A model generated the notes under the pieces. That model was not told the origin of the DNA, did not search any database, and was given only the letters and a program-made list of their open reading frames with translations. Positions 26,029-33,746 of a stretch of DNA of 64,000 nt are shown piece by piece. A program made the translations under genes and the position numbers. Every line of letters starts with the position of its first letter. Position 1 is the first letter of the stretch. Origin of the DNA: Candidatus Parcubacteria bacterium (lineage in GTDB: Bacteria > Patescibacteria > ABY1 > UBA1558 > GWA2-36-10); NCBI GenBank assembly GCA_018669975.1, contig JABHSK010000001.1, positions 124,001 through 188,000 on the forward strand. Reading direction: 5' to 3'.

Positions 26029-27090
26029 TTAATTATTTATGGAAGCAATAACTCCTCTGCCGAAAATATATTCCTTATGATAGTTAATCGAAACTAATGA
26101 GGGGTAAAATTCCGTATCTTTAGGTAAAAAATTTATTTTTTGAATTTTCGGCAAATAATCATGTTCTTTAACTCTTGGATCAATTAAAATATTGTAATTT
26201 TCATCAAAAGTAATTGCTCCAGAATCTAATGCTTTATGCAAATCTGAAGTAATTAAAATACCATTATTTACATCGTATGAACCGCCATGAGAAACAGGAA
26301 TAATATGGGCAGCTTCTAATAGATTACTCTCTTTAAATACAAAATACTTGCCCGTTATTGCACAGATTCCTTCATAAACATCCAATAATTCATTTCTAAA
26401 ATTAACCTGATCTAAACCCCTTCCTATTATCCTATATTTATTACGTTCTGTATCTTTTTTGTGTCTAGGTATATTTTCAATTTCTGCAAAAAATATTTCT
26501 AAAAAATCTTTAACATTGCTATTCAATTTTTCTCCATTTTCATCTTGAATAGCTAACCCAGCATTTTTTAAATAATTAAGCCAATAAGAATAGGGGCGCA
26601 TAGCTTCTTCCATATTACTCTTTACTAGGCTATTGAAGTCTGGCTCCCTTTCATTATTTGTATAATAAATAATCTCATTTATGGGTAACGAAAGAAAATT
26701 TTTAATTTCATCCCTATCCCAATATTTGTCTACCCCATATTTTAAAAACAAAAATTTACATAAAACAGCATATGGCCTAAATCCATTAAAACTATATGTC
26801 CCTAATATACTAGCTATCATTTTTTGATATTGATCTTTGTTTTTGCTTCCATAAATATTTAATAGTTCATTACCAATATCTGTGATTTCCCACTTACTTG
26901 TTTTTTTAAGAATGTTTAATTTTTTTAAATCTGGGTACTTAGATTTTAAAATAACTGGTTTAGATTTCGCATAAAACTCAAGATTATTTTGATTTTCGTA
27001 TAATTCTTTAATAAGGGTATCAATATTATTTTTGATATCACTTAAAATCTGATAAAAATATTTTATTTCATTCTTCCTTTTTCTATTCAT
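26029..27090 (-). CDS. HNH restriction endonuclease
   Basis: A 353-aa protein with an HNH nuclease at about residues 235-310: CAITGKYF, then EAAHIIPVSHGGSYDVNNGI and SDLHKALDSGAI give the His, Asn and His of the motif. The N-terminal part is helical and probably recognises DNA (winged-helix-like KKTSKWEITDIGNELLNIYG). It overlaps the methyltransferase gene upstream by 8 nt and forms an operon with two methyltransferases, so it is most likely the cutting subunit of a type II system. The recognition sequence cannot be deduced. Confidence 0.85.
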   Translation of the reverse strand: MNRKRKNEIKYFYQILSDIKNNIDTLIKELYENQNNLEFYAKSKPVILKSKYPDLKKLNILKKTSKWEITDIGNELLNIYGSKNKDQYQKMIASILGTYSFNGFRPYAVLCKFLFLKYGVDKYWDRDEIKNFLSLPINEIIYYTNNEREPDFNSLVKSNMEEAMRPYSYWLNYLKNAGLAIQDENGEKLNSNVKDFLEIFFAEIENIPRHKKDTERNKYRIIGRGLDQVNFRNELLDVYEGICAITGKYFVFKESNLLEAAHIIPVSHGGSYDVNNGILITSDLHKALDSGAITFDENYNILIDPRVKEHDYLPKIQKINFLPKDTEFYPSLVSINYHKEYIFGRGVIASINN

Positions 27091-27775
27091 ATAATCTTTT
27101 ACGTGCTAAATTACAATATTTCTTATTATTTTCAAAGCCAATAAACTTTTTTTTCATTCTTTTAGCCACTAACATAGTCGTGCCACTTCCAACGAATGGA
27201 TCTAAAACAATTTTAGATTTAGGAAAACAGCTCAATATATCTTCAACCATTTTTTCTGGAAATGCGCGAGTATGGCTGCCTTTAATACCAACTGGCCTCC
27301 ACTCTTTCCAATCAAAAACATCATGATGATTTATATTATTTTCAAGTACTGTCTTTCTGTCCTTAACTAACCAATATATTCTTTCTGTCCAGGGATAAAA
27401 TCTGATTTTGTGAAAATTTTGACTTCTGTTTATCCACACAAGCTCCTGCTTTATAAGAAAATTAGTTTTAAATAACCACTCATATGGAGAAATCTGCGAA
27501 CCATTCTTTATTCTGTTTTTATGATTATAAAAAATTGAACCATTATTTTTTAAAACACGGAAACACTCATTTAATACTTGTAACTGAAAATCTTGATAGT
27601 CAGATTCTTTCATATTATCCTCATAAGGTTTATGCTTTTTGAAACCTGTATGATGATCATTGCCTAAATTATATGGGGGCGAAGTAATTATTAAATCAAT
27701 AGAATTGCTATCTATCTTACCTAGACCTTTTAAACAATCAATGCATTTTATTTTATTTAAAAAAATTTTATTCAT
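27083..27775 (-). CDS. DNA methyltransferase M1 (SPPY type)
   Basis: A 230-aa amino-methyltransferase. The catalytic motif IV, LIITSPPYNLG, comes first (about residue 30) and the SAM-binding motif I, VLDPFVGSGTTML, comes near the C-terminus (about residue 195), the beta-class order. SPPY enzymes methylate N4 of cytosine or N6 of adenine. A short variable region in the middle (HHTGFKKHKPYEDN to WTERIYWLVK) would hold target recognition. It lies between M2 (2 nt) and the HNH gene (overlap), which supports a single restriction-modification unit. Confidence 0.9.
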   Translation of the reverse strand: MNKIFLNKIKCIDCLKGLGKIDSNSIDLIITSPPYNLGNDHHTGFKKHKPYEDNMKESDYQDFQLQVLNECFRVLKNNGSIFYNHKNRIKNGSQISPYEWLFKTNFLIKQELVWINRSQNFHKIRFYPWTERIYWLVKDRKTVLENNINHHDVFDWKEWRPVGIKGSHTRAFPEKMVEDILSCFPKSKIVLDPFVGSGTTMLVAKRMKKKFIGFENNKKYCNLARKRLYE

Positions 27776-27777
27776 AT

Positions 27778-29004
27778 TTATTTTGTCATTATTATAACAC
27801 TCTCCCTTAATGCTTCCCCATTTTTAAATAATTTTGCCTGCTGAGAGCTAGCGCGTAATTTTCTTGCTATATTAATTTCCACTTTACTAAAACCTAAGCG
27901 TAATCCAATTTTAGACAAAATCACATCAGTTTTTATTATATGACCTCCATATGCTGAGTTACCAACTATAATAACACAATGCCCGCCCTTCTTTAGTATA
28001 TTAAATGCATTTTTCAATACCTCCTCCATATCAAAGAAATAACCGTTTAACATACTTGGAATTTTTTTACTCCACAATTTTTTTTGCTTCAACTTTTCTA
28101 TATCATTAATTAAGAGATCATAATCATTATAATCTTTTAAGTGCTTGTTAAGATGTGACGATAACGATTGTTTTCTGACCACAGACAAATCTTTATACTC
28201 TTTTATATAGTCACTCAACCATAATTCTAATTTATATACTTCTGAATAATCAAAACAATTAGCATATGGAGGAGAAAAAATTATTAAAGATGTTTCGTTT
28301 TTAATTTCATTAATATATCTCTTTGGTATATTTCTACTATCAGCTAATATAACCCTTGATTTTTTTATATTTTTTTTATTATTTTTAATTATGTCATCCA
28401 ACATTAAATCAGTTTGTGCAGAAAATTTACTTACAAATTCTTTTGCTTGTTTATTTTTGGGATATTTTAAACCATTACCATCCTTTTTTGAATACCCTAC
28501 GTCCTCTAATATTGAAACTAGTGCTATTATAAAAAAATTCCTTATTTTTTTGGATTTAATACCTAATATTATAGTTCTTACTTTTAATATATTATCTAAA
28601 TTCTCTCTAAAGACCTTTTCTAATATAGATAATTTAATATTATTTACTTTTTTAACTTTAGTGTAATCACTTAATATAAATTTTTTGGTACTAATAATAT
28701 TTTTTATGTCATTTTTATTATAATCCGTTATTTTAACTACAGATAATAAATGTAAAAATGGATTAATTTCAAATCCATAATATTTATATCCTATTTCTTT
28801 AGCTGCTAGTGATGTTGTTCCTGAACCATTAAAAAAATCCACAATATATCCTTCTTTAACATCTAACTGCTTAATTATTGCGAATACTAATTCTTTTGAG
28901 TAACCTTCTTTAATTTTGAACCAACGGTGTACCCTCTCTTCGTGGTTCTGGCTAAAATTGACTAAATTAGAAAACTTACTATTTTTTTTTATTTCTATAT
29001 TCAC
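27778..29004 (-). CDS. DNA methyltransferase M2 (SPPY type)
   Basis: A 408-aa amino-methyltransferase with motif I first (IVDFFNGSGTTSLAAKEIGY, about residue 54) and motif IV later (LIIFSPPYANCFDYSEVYKL, about residue 238), an order opposite to M1. A second methyltransferase in a type II operon usually means an asymmetric target, each enzyme protecting one strand. The region between the motifs (about 100-220) is long and Lys/Asn-rich. It is the first gene of the operon; AT-rich DNA upstream may carry the promoter. Confidence 0.88.
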   Translation of the reverse strand: MNIEIKKNSKFSNLVNFSQNHEERVHRWFKIKEGYSKELVFAIIKQLDVKEGYIVDFFNGSGTTSLAAKEIGYKYYGFEINPFLHLLSVVKITDYNKNDIKNIISTKKFILSDYTKVKKVNNIKLSILEKVFRENLDNILKVRTIILGIKSKKIRNFFIIALVSILEDVGYSKKDGNGLKYPKNKQAKEFVSKFSAQTDLMLDDIIKNNKKNIKKSRVILADSRNIPKRYINEIKNETSLIIFSPPYANCFDYSEVYKLELWLSDYIKEYKDLSVVRKQSLSSHLNKHLKDYNDYDLLINDIEKLKQKKLWSKKIPSMLNGYFFDMEEVLKNAFNILKKGGHCVIIVGNSAYGGHIIKTDVILSKIGLRLGFSKVEINIARKLRASSQQAKLFKNGEALRESVIIMTK

Positions 29005-29129
29005 TGTATAATCTCAATATTTAATTATTATTGTAATAATAACACATTTATTAATTAAAAAAAATAGCTTTTATTATTATGATTTTTATATTATAAACTA
29101 ATAAAAAACTATCTTTTATCTCATTAAAA

Positions 29130-30023
29130 CTACAAATTATTCAAAGGATGCTTCGTCATTTGTCCACGTAAATGCTCTACGCTAGCCGCTAGATATATAG
29201 TCGTAGTTTTGATGTCACTATGACCCAGCATTCTAGATAAAGAGTAAATATCGCACCCCCCTTCAAGCATTAAAGTAGCAAAAGTATGCCTAAGCTTGTG
29301 AATGCTGAAATTTATACCCGATGCACCCTTTATCACCTGTACAAGCCGCTTTAGCCCTGTGGTACTAAATCCCATGTTACGATTCAAAGAAGCAAAAAAT
29401 TCTGGGCAAGTTTTATTTAATCTTTGACGTTCTATTAGATATCTCCCAAGAGTCTCAGCTAAACTATCACAAATTGGCACTACCCTATCTTTATTACCTT
29501 TCCCTTGTCTCACAAATAAAGATTTATTTTCTAAATCAATATCTGTTAGCTTAAGATCTAATAATTCTTTGCGCCTGATACCTGCAAATATAAAAGTAGA
29601 AAATATAGCATAATTCCTATAACGTAAAAAATGATACTTATGCGGGTAATTATATACTACCTCCAGTAACCTCATAGCCTCTTGTTTTGTCAGCTTTGGA
29701 GGTATCTTCTTCTCTAGCTTTGGCACCTCAATATCCATGGCTGGATTAGTCGTCATATGTCCATTTTCAATACACCAACGGAAGAATACTACGAGTGTCT
29801 TGTGGTAACAAATATAGCTATTTGACTTCCATTTAAGCTCTACACGACCGTTAAAGAAGTGATTACGAACATTGTCACCACTCACATCTTCTATGTGGCT
29901 AATATCAGCTTGTTTACAATAAGCATTTATAGCATGCTTATAACGTCTAATTGTGGCTGGTGAATATCCTCTGATATGCAAAGAATAATCACAAAACCTT
30001 TTCAAAAGTGTTTGAATTTCCAT
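29130..30023 (-). CDS. Tyrosine recombinase/integrase 2
   Basis: Start chosen at MEIQTLLKRF (30023), giving 297 aa; the open frame continues upstream only because it reads through the tRNA. The N-terminal SAM-like domain (about residues 5-85) is followed by the catalytic domain with FAGIRRKELLDL, SIHKLRHTFATLML, LGHSDIKTTTIYL and the nucleophile Tyr in TIYLAA, all XerC/D-like. The gene ends about 240 bp inside the right attachment core and its start is 39 nt past the end of the element's own tRNA-Thr, the usual location of an integrase next to its tRNA target. It is a strong candidate for the active integrase. Confidence 0.92.
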   Translation of the reverse strand: MEIQTLLKRFCDYSLHIRGYSPATIRRYKHAINAYCKQADISHIEDVSGDNVRNHFFNGRVELKWKSNSYICYHKTLVVFFRWCIENGHMTTNPAMDIEVPKLEKKIPPKLTKQEAMRLLEVVYNYPHKYHFLRYRNYAIFSTFIFAGIRRKELLDLKLTDIDLENKSLFVRQGKGNKDRVVPICDSLAETLGRYLIERQRLNKTCPEFFASLNRNMGFSTTGLKRLVQVIKGASGINFSIHKLRHTFATLMLEGGCDIYSLSRMLGHSDIKTTTIYLAASVEHLRGQMTKHPLNNL

Positions 30024-30062
30024 AAACAAAAAACTACAATTATTAAATTGCAGTACTTTTTC

Positions 30063-30138
30063 TGGAGCCGTCGTCGAGACTTGAACTCGAGACCCCCACC
30101 TTACCATGGTGGTGCTCTACCAACTGAGCTACGACGGC
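30063..30138 (-). tRNA. tRNA-Thr(GGT), element-borne and intact
   Basis: A 76-nt tRNA with encoded CCA: acceptor GCCGTCG/CGACGGC (7/7), D-arm GCTC/GAGC, anticodon stem CCACC/GGTGG, loop ATGGTAA with anticodon GGT, T-arm TCGAG/CTCGA. It lies inside the right attachment core, between the integrase and the host tRNA 5' half. It differs from the interrupted host tRNA-Thr in the anticodon, T and acceptor stems by paired (compensatory) changes, so it is a separate functional gene and not a partial att duplicate. It would supply the Thr-GGT tRNA lost by insertion. Confidence 0.95.
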
Positions 30139-30184
30139 ATAAATTATATTATAAACTTACTGATCCGCAGGTCTGTTTTTGTAT

Positions 30185-30194
30185 TAAACAGGTC
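30185..30194 (-). repeat. Possible integrase arm site, right
   Basis: GACCTGTTTA on the minus strand, the inverted partner of 1910-1919, and part of a small inverted repeat with CTGTTT/AAACAG. It lies between the element tRNA and the right attachment core. Confidence 0.4.
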
Positions 30195-30255
30195 GCTTTT
30201 TTTAGTTTTTTACTATTTTTATTGCTCTAAAGTTACTTTTACACAGCTCTGTTTA

Positions 30256-30262
30256 TTACCAT
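30256..30262. repeat. Right attachment core (7-bp direct repeat)
   Basis: TTACCAT, identical to 1816-1822, marks the right crossover point. The host tRNA anticodon stem 5' strand begins directly outside it. Confidence 0.85.
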
Positions 30263-30292
30263 GGAAGTGCTCTACCACTGAGCTATGACGGC
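30256..30292 (-). pseudogene. 5' half of host tRNA-Thr(GGT), cut by insertion
   Basis: Read on the minus strand: GCCGTCA acceptor, TA, D-arm GCTC/GAGC, A, anticodon stem CTTCC and loop ATGGTAA, after which the sequence turns into element DNA (TAAACAG). The rest of this tRNA is at 1778-1822. The stop codon of the upstream GIY-YIG gene lies within its first 10 nt. Confidence 0.93.
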
Positions 30293-30531
30293 TTGATCAA
30301 ATTTTCTTTATCAATTCTAGATAGTTTCTTTATTTCAGCTTCCCTCTTCATAGCTTCACTCATGGTCTTGAACTCTTCTGAATAAACTATTTTAACTGGT
30401 CTTCTATGCCTAGTGTATTTAGCACCTTCTCCTGAGTTATGCTTATCTTCCCTATCTTTGAGATCAACAGTGTAGCCAGTATAAAGAGTTTCATCTTTAC
30501 ACTTAGCTATATACACATAATATTTCTTCAT
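30283..30531 (-). CDS. Small GIY-YIG nuclease (UPF0213/YhbQ-like)
   Basis: An 82-aa stand-alone GIY-YIG domain: YYVYIAKCKDETLYTGYT supplies the two strands, DLKDREDKHN the conserved Arg/His and AMKREAEIKKLSR the Glu. Proteins of this size are widespread chromosomal genes thought to act in DNA processing or repair. Its stop codon TAG lies inside the acceptor stem of the tRNA-Thr 5' half, so gene and tRNA overlap by 10 nt on the same strand. It is the first host gene outside the element. Confidence 0.85.
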   Translation of the reverse strand: MKKYYVYIAKCKDETLYTGYTVDLKDREDKHNSGEGAKYTRHRRPVKIVYSEEFKTMSEAMKREAEIKKLSRIDKENLIKPS

Positions 30532-30547
30532 TGCTCTTTATTTTAAA

Positions 30548-30632
30548 TGGTGGGCCGGGAGGGATTCGAACCCCCGAAGGCGAAGCCAGCAGGTTTACAG
30601 CCTGCCCCGTTTGACCGCTTCGGTACCGACCC
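30548..30632 (-). tRNA. tRNA-Tyr(GTA)
   Basis: An 85-nt class II tRNA with acceptor GGGTCGG/CCGGCCC, anticodon loop CTGTAAA (anticodon GTA), a long variable arm (GCTTCGCCTTCGG region), T-loop TTCGAAT and encoded CCA. Confidence 0.95.
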
Positions 30633-30685
30633 ATAAAATGAATTAACAGCTGACAATCCTAGGGTCAACTGCTATGACAAAAAAT

Positions 30686-31573
30686 TTACTTTAAATTATC
30701 AATGCGCTCGATAAAGCTCAAAATCTTATTGTTGTCTGGATTTACTTCTTTTAATCTTTCTAAATACTGTTGAGCTAACTCTTTGTCTTGCATAATTATA
30801 CTAATATTTATCAAAAAGTCAAGTATCTTAGGGTTGTTTGGTGAAAGCACTAGAGCTCTTTGGGCTATTTTAAAAGCCTTATCCTCTTCTTCTAAGTCTA
30901 GGTATACTTCTGCCAAAGACAAGAAATGTAAATAATTATCATCTGACAGAGAAATAGATTTGATATAATCTTCCTCAGCCTGTTTAAGGTTTCCTCTTTC
31001 TCTGGCAATATTAGCTAAAGAAGAATATATACCAGCGTCTGCATTGTGGGTTATTTTCAAAAGATATTCCAAGGTCTCTTTGGCTTGGACAAACTCCTTA
31101 CGACAACGGTAGACTTCAGCTAATAATTTATAGGCATCAACATTGTGTTGTTCAACACTGACAGCATCTAGCAAAATATCTTCTGCTTTTTTATACTCTT
31201 CACTATTTACCAATTGCTTGGCCTCTGTGATCATTTCTTCCACTGCCTGTGATTTATCTACAGCTGAAGAAAGTTGCTGATGTCCCCTACGTTTAAGGTC
31301 CTTCTCAACGCTCTTTAATTTATTATAGTATTGTTTGAATATATTATTAACTTTGTCTTGTGTTGGTGCTGTTAGACCCTTGGCTTTATTCCATAATTCT
31401 AACCAACCTCGAAGCATCCTACTTTTAAGTATTGCTTCTTTTTGTCTTTGTACACGGATATCAGGAAGACTATCCACATTAACATTAGTTAATAGTGGAA
31501 ATTTTTTAAGCAGTGACCAGATAATAAATATCAACGCTACTACGGCAATTCCTATGAGAATAATATCAAACAT
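30686..31573 (-). CDS. Membrane-anchored TPR-repeat protein
   Basis: A 295-aa protein with one N-terminal transmembrane helix (about residues 3-21) and then a helical region that ends in at least four tetratricopeptide-like repeats (about 120-290; for example EEYKKAEDILLDAVSVEQHN and EDKAFKIAQRALVLSPNNPK). TPR arrays mediate protein binding. It may scaffold a membrane complex or act like the LapB/YciM class, but no rubredoxin knuckle is present. It is in line with fba and tpiA, 3 nt past the fba start region, so probably one operon. Confidence 0.8.
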   Translation of the reverse strand: MFDIILIGIAVVALIFIIWSLLKKFPLLTNVNVDSLPDIRVQRQKEAILKSRMLRGWLELWNKAKGLTAPTQDKVNNIFKQYYNKLKSVEKDLKRRGHQQLSSAVDKSQAVEEMITEAKQLVNSEEYKKAEDILLDAVSVEQHNVDAYKLLAEVYRCRKEFVQAKETLEYLLKITHNADAGIYSSLANIARERGNLKQAEEDYIKSISLSDDNYLHFLSLAEVYLDLEEEDKAFKIAQRALVLSPNNPKILDFLINISIIMQDKELAQQYLERLKEVNPDNNKILSFIERIDNLK

Positions 31574-31576
31574 AAA

Positions 31577-32452
31577 TTAAGCTTTATTTTTGCTACCAAA
31601 AATTCTAATTGTTTTAACCACCTCGGCTTGCATAGCCTCGGTAGATGGCGCTAATATTTTACGAGGATCAACCATACTGGTATCTCTGTTTGTATCTACA
31701 TGCTTTATCAAAGCCTTTTTAAAGGCTAATCGTAAATTAGTATCAATATTGATAACTGAAACACCATTCTTTATGGCCTGTTTAAAAACCTTGGTCTGCA
31801 AACCTGATCCACCATGTAAGACCAGTGGAACTTTAACTGAAGCTACGATTTTTTTCAAGCGTCTTTGGTCCACCTTCTCAATACCTTTGAAATGACCGTG
31901 AATAGTCCCAACTGATATTGCTAGAGTGTCTACTTTTGTTTTAGCCACAAAATCAATAGCCTGCTGAGGATCGGTCATCAAATCTTTCATGTTGATCTCC
32001 CCAGTTTCTAATTTAACCATACCTTCTTTACCTAAAATAGACCCTAGTTCTGCCTGACACCAAATACCTTTTTTGTGAGCTGCAACAGCAGCCTGTTTGC
32101 TCATACGAACATTGGTGGCATAGTCTTTTTCTGAAGCATCCATGTGAACAGAGTTATAGCCAACATTAATACAATCTTTAACAATGGGCCAATTTTTGCC
32201 GTGATCCAAATGTATAGCTATAGGCACAGACTTACCTACAGTATTAGCTAAATTAGTAATAACACCAAAAATGGTCTTTAGGTTTGAATATTTTATAGCT
32301 GACTCTGAAGTCTGAATAATTACCGGGGATTTTTCCTGCACCGCTGCCCGAACAATAGCCATGGTAATTTCAAGATTGGAAGTATTGAAAGCTCCCACAG
32401 CATACTTACCAGCTTTAGCTTTTGTTATAATTTGTTTAATTGGTACGATCAT
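31577..32452 (-). CDS. fba: Class II fructose-bisphosphate aldolase
   Basis: A 291-aa zinc-dependent aldolase that splits fructose-1,6-bisphosphate into dihydroxyacetone phosphate and glyceraldehyde-3-phosphate. The signatures are the first zinc His pair in AIHLDHGKNW, a second metal region SVGTIHGHFKG, the phosphate-binding VLHGGSGLQ and the NIDTNLRLAF motif. Length is typical of the short class II group. It is followed by the TPR gene and preceded 9 nt upstream by tpiA, so lower-glycolysis genes are clustered. Confidence 0.95.
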   Translation of the reverse strand: MIVPIKQIITKAKAGKYAVGAFNTSNLEITMAIVRAAVQEKSPVIIQTSESAIKYSNLKTIFGVITNLANTVGKSVPIAIHLDHGKNWPIVKDCINVGYNSVHMDASEKDYATNVRMSKQAAVAAHKKGIWCQAELGSILGKEGMVKLETGEINMKDLMTDPQQAIDFVAKTKVDTLAISVGTIHGHFKGIEKVDQRRLKKIVASVKVPLVLHGGSGLQTKVFKQAIKNGVSVINIDTNLRLAFKKALIKHVDTNRDTSMVDPRKILAPSTEAMQAEVVKTIRIFGSKNKA

Positions 32453-32461
32453 ATTTTTGTT

Positions 32462-33229
32462 TTAAGCATTTTTAACTAACTCAGCAAAAACTTTGCCGTC
32501 TAGGCTGGCACCGCCAACTAAAACTCCTTTGATATTTTTTAAATTAGTAAACCGACTAACTGTATCCGGCGTCACACTACCTCCATAGATAATATTGAGA
32601 GATGATAAATGTTCACCATTCATAGCATCAACAAAACTCTGATAAACAATATCTGACATACGATCAGCTTCTTTGTCATCAATAACTTGTCCAGAACCAA
32701 TTACCCAAACAGGTTCGTAGGCTAAAATAATTTGCTGACCCTCTTTGATTTTTACATCTTTGAGTGCCTCATAGACTTGGTGGATAACCACGAAGTTTGT
32801 TTTTTCTTCTTTACGTTCGTCATAGGTTTCACCTACACAAATAATAGGCACCATATCATGCTCTAATACTGCTTTAACTTTAGCGTTGATACTAGCGTCC
32901 GTTTCTCCCATAGCTCGTCTTTCTGAATGTCCTAAAATTACAAACTGACAACCGAGTATTTGTAGATTCTTTAGAGAAACCTCGCCAGTATGTGCACCGC
33001 TATCTCCAGGATAAGTATCCTGTGCTCCCAATAATACATCTGGGGTCTTGAAAACTTTAGAAACTTCACTCATAGACAAAAAACTAGGACAAACTACCAC
33101 TTTAGTTTCTTTGTCTATTTTATTTTTCTTAACTAGACTTTTTAATTCCTTAGCCTCTTCAACAGCCTGATCGACTGTCAACTGCATTTTCCAGTTGGCT
33201 ATTATTATTTTTTCAAAAGATTTATCCAT
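32462..33229 (-). CDS. tpiA: Triosephosphate isomerase
   Basis: A 255-aa TIM-barrel enzyme interconverting dihydroxyacetone phosphate and glyceraldehyde-3-phosphate. Active-site residues are Asn/Lys in IANWKMQ, His in ILGHSERR, and Glu in LAYEPVWVIGSG; the phosphate loop YGGSVTPD and GVLVGGASLD complete the site. The length is normal. The gene overlaps the membrane protein gene upstream by 8 nt and is followed 9 nt later by fba. Confidence 0.97.
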   Translation of the reverse strand: MDKSFEKIIIANWKMQLTVDQAVEEAKELKSLVKKNKIDKETKVVVCPSFLSMSEVSKVFKTPDVLLGAQDTYPGDSGAHTGEVSLKNLQILGCQFVILGHSERRAMGETDASINAKVKAVLEHDMVPIICVGETYDERKEEKTNFVVIHQVYEALKDVKIKEGQQIILAYEPVWVIGSGQVIDDKEADRMSDIVYQSFVDAMNGEHLSSLNIIYGGSVTPDTVSRFTNLKNIKGVLVGGASLDGKVFAELVKNA

Positions 33230-33716
33230 AATATTGAAATATATTACTAATTCCTAAGGTTAATAAAGTGACAATCACGCCTGATATAATAGCGCCGAGG
33301 GCTATAAATAAAAAGGCTGATCTTTTTTCTATCCCAAATAACCAAGCGGCCAATGAACCTGTCCAAACACCGGTAACTGGCAAGGGTATGGCCACAAATA
33401 TCATCAAAGCTATACTGCCCCAAATATCATACTTATGTGCAAACCTCTTACGCGTACGGTTGAACAACCAGTCAAAAAACTTTTTTGCCCACTTAAAATG
33501 TTTTATCAAATACTTTGAAACAGGCTCTATCAAATAAATAATGAACACCGCTGGAACAAAAGCACCTAAAACTGACAAACCAAATGCCTGCCAAATTGGC
33601 AAAGCAAAATTTTCTAAAGCTATCGGAATAGACGCTCTAAGTTCTGCAATTGGCAGCATGGCCAACAAAAATGTAGCTAGCTGCGGTGATATATGATTAA
33701 TCCACTCCAAATCCAT
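33222..33716 (-). CDS. Small multidrug-export-type membrane protein
   Basis: A 164-aa integral membrane protein with about four helices. The features MLPIAELRASIPIALENF at the start and AIPLPVTGVWTGSLAAWLFG in the middle are typical of the putative small multidrug export (Sm_multidrug_ex) family, whose transport role is not well proven. It overlaps tpiA by 8 nt, so it is coexpressed with glycolytic genes. Confidence 0.85.
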   Translation of the reverse strand: MDLEWINHISPQLATFLLAMLPIAELRASIPIALENFALPIWQAFGLSVLGAFVPAVFIIYLIEPVSKYLIKHFKWAKKFFDWLFNRTRKRFAHKYDIWGSIALMIFVAIPLPVTGVWTGSLAAWLFGIEKRSAFLFIALGAIISGVIVTLLTLGISNIFQYYG

Positions 33717-33746
33717 AACTATAATTATTATAAAACAGAAATACTA

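Larger units (their letters stand above)
1816..30262. mobile_element. 28.4-kb element integrated in a tRNA-Thr anticodon loop
   Basis: The ends are defined by a 7-bp direct repeat (TTACCAT on the plus strand) that is the anticodon loop of a tRNA-Thr whose two halves flank the segment. Every gene inside is on the minus strand. Tyrosine recombinases lie near both ends, and a complete replacement tRNA-Thr(GGT) sits just inside the right end. The cargo includes a replication-initiator-like protein, restriction-modification genes, nuclease genes and membrane proteins. I see no capsid, portal, large terminase or conjugation ATPase, so it looks more like an integrative or mobilisable island or phage satellite than a full prophage or ICE. 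The boundaries are strong; the lifestyle is inference. Confidence 0.9.

Noticed and set aside
30024..30107. Longer N-terminus for integrase 2
   Set aside because: The extra 28 codons read through tRNA-Thr sequence, so the start at 30023 is preferred.
1816..30262. Complete prophage or conjugative element
   Set aside because: No capsid, portal, large terminase, tail, relaxase or type IV secretion gene was recognised. The FtsK-like domain lacks a working P-loop.
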